Origin: Muribaculaceae bacterium
Lineage (GTDB): Bacteria > Bacteroidota > Bacteroidia > Bacteroidales > Muribaculaceae
Direction: 5' to 3'
DNA length: 6,008 nt
Assembly (NCBI GenBank): GCA_029060585.1
Contig: JAIDTS010000487.1
Coordinates: 1-6,008 of the forward strand
The notes under the pieces were generated by a model. That model was not told the DNA's origin. It worked only from the letters and a program-made list of their open reading frames with translations, and did no database searches. Each line of letters opens with the position of its first letter. The stretch's first letter is position 1. The translations under genes were made by a program, and so were the position numbers. This document shows positions 6,005-6,008 of this stretch, one piece after another.

Positions 6005-6008
6005 GCTG

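Larger units (their letters stand above)
5896..6008. other. GC-rich right-edge segment with three open frames; possible gene fragment
   Basis: Three overlapping frames are open at the window edge and none can be chosen. On the minus strand, one ends at a TAA at 5896-5898 (C-terminus VRVPTGIRTS) and another ends at a TAA at 5883-5885 (C-terminus EYVHPKRPT). On the plus strand, an ATG at 5942 opens MDPGVHRATNAVV and continues past the edge. A leftward gene ending here would be followed by the 7-bp array and the terminator at the right distance, which mildly favours the minus strand. None resembles a protein family I know. From about 5941 the base composition is about 60% GC, clearly above the AT-rich spacer to its left. 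A non-coding structured or repeated element is an equal possibility. Confidence 0.35.

Overview
The window looks like chromosomal DNA from a member of the Bacteroidota, most likely the order Bacteroidales. Three things suggest this. Two promoters match the Bacteroides-type consensus (TTTG, about 20 bp, TAnnTTTG). No gene start has a clear Shine-Dalgarno sequence. The urocanase is the long form of about 660 residues, which I associate with this phylum and with animals. The assignment is inferred, and I do not name a genus.

Every convincing gene lies on the minus strand, so the window reads from right to left. A ketopantoate-reductase-family gene (about 4731-5660) has its own promoter. After a 170-180 bp gap with a second promoter comes the histidine-utilization block hutU (2561-4552), hutI (1238-2488) and hutH (from 1225, running off the left edge). 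HutH deaminates histidine to urocanate, HutU hydrates urocanate to imidazolonepropionate, and HutI opens the ring to N-formimino-glutamate. The enzyme for the next step is not in the window. hutI and hutH are 12 bp apart. hutU and hutI are 72 bp apart, and that gap holds five exact copies of a 7-bp repeat ending four bases before the hutI start codon.

The right end (about 5670-6008) has no secure gene. In the leftward direction it holds a GC-rich, strongly foldable edge segment with three open reading frames too short to choose between, a degenerate 7-bp repeat array, and a good intrinsic terminator that would end a transcript entering from beyond the right edge.

Overall this is a conventional catabolic locus. 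I found no convincing new system. The points worth a second look are the two heptameric repeat arrays, the folded segment at the right edge, the unusual residues in HutH and the reductase, and the gene order without a formimino-transfer enzyme.
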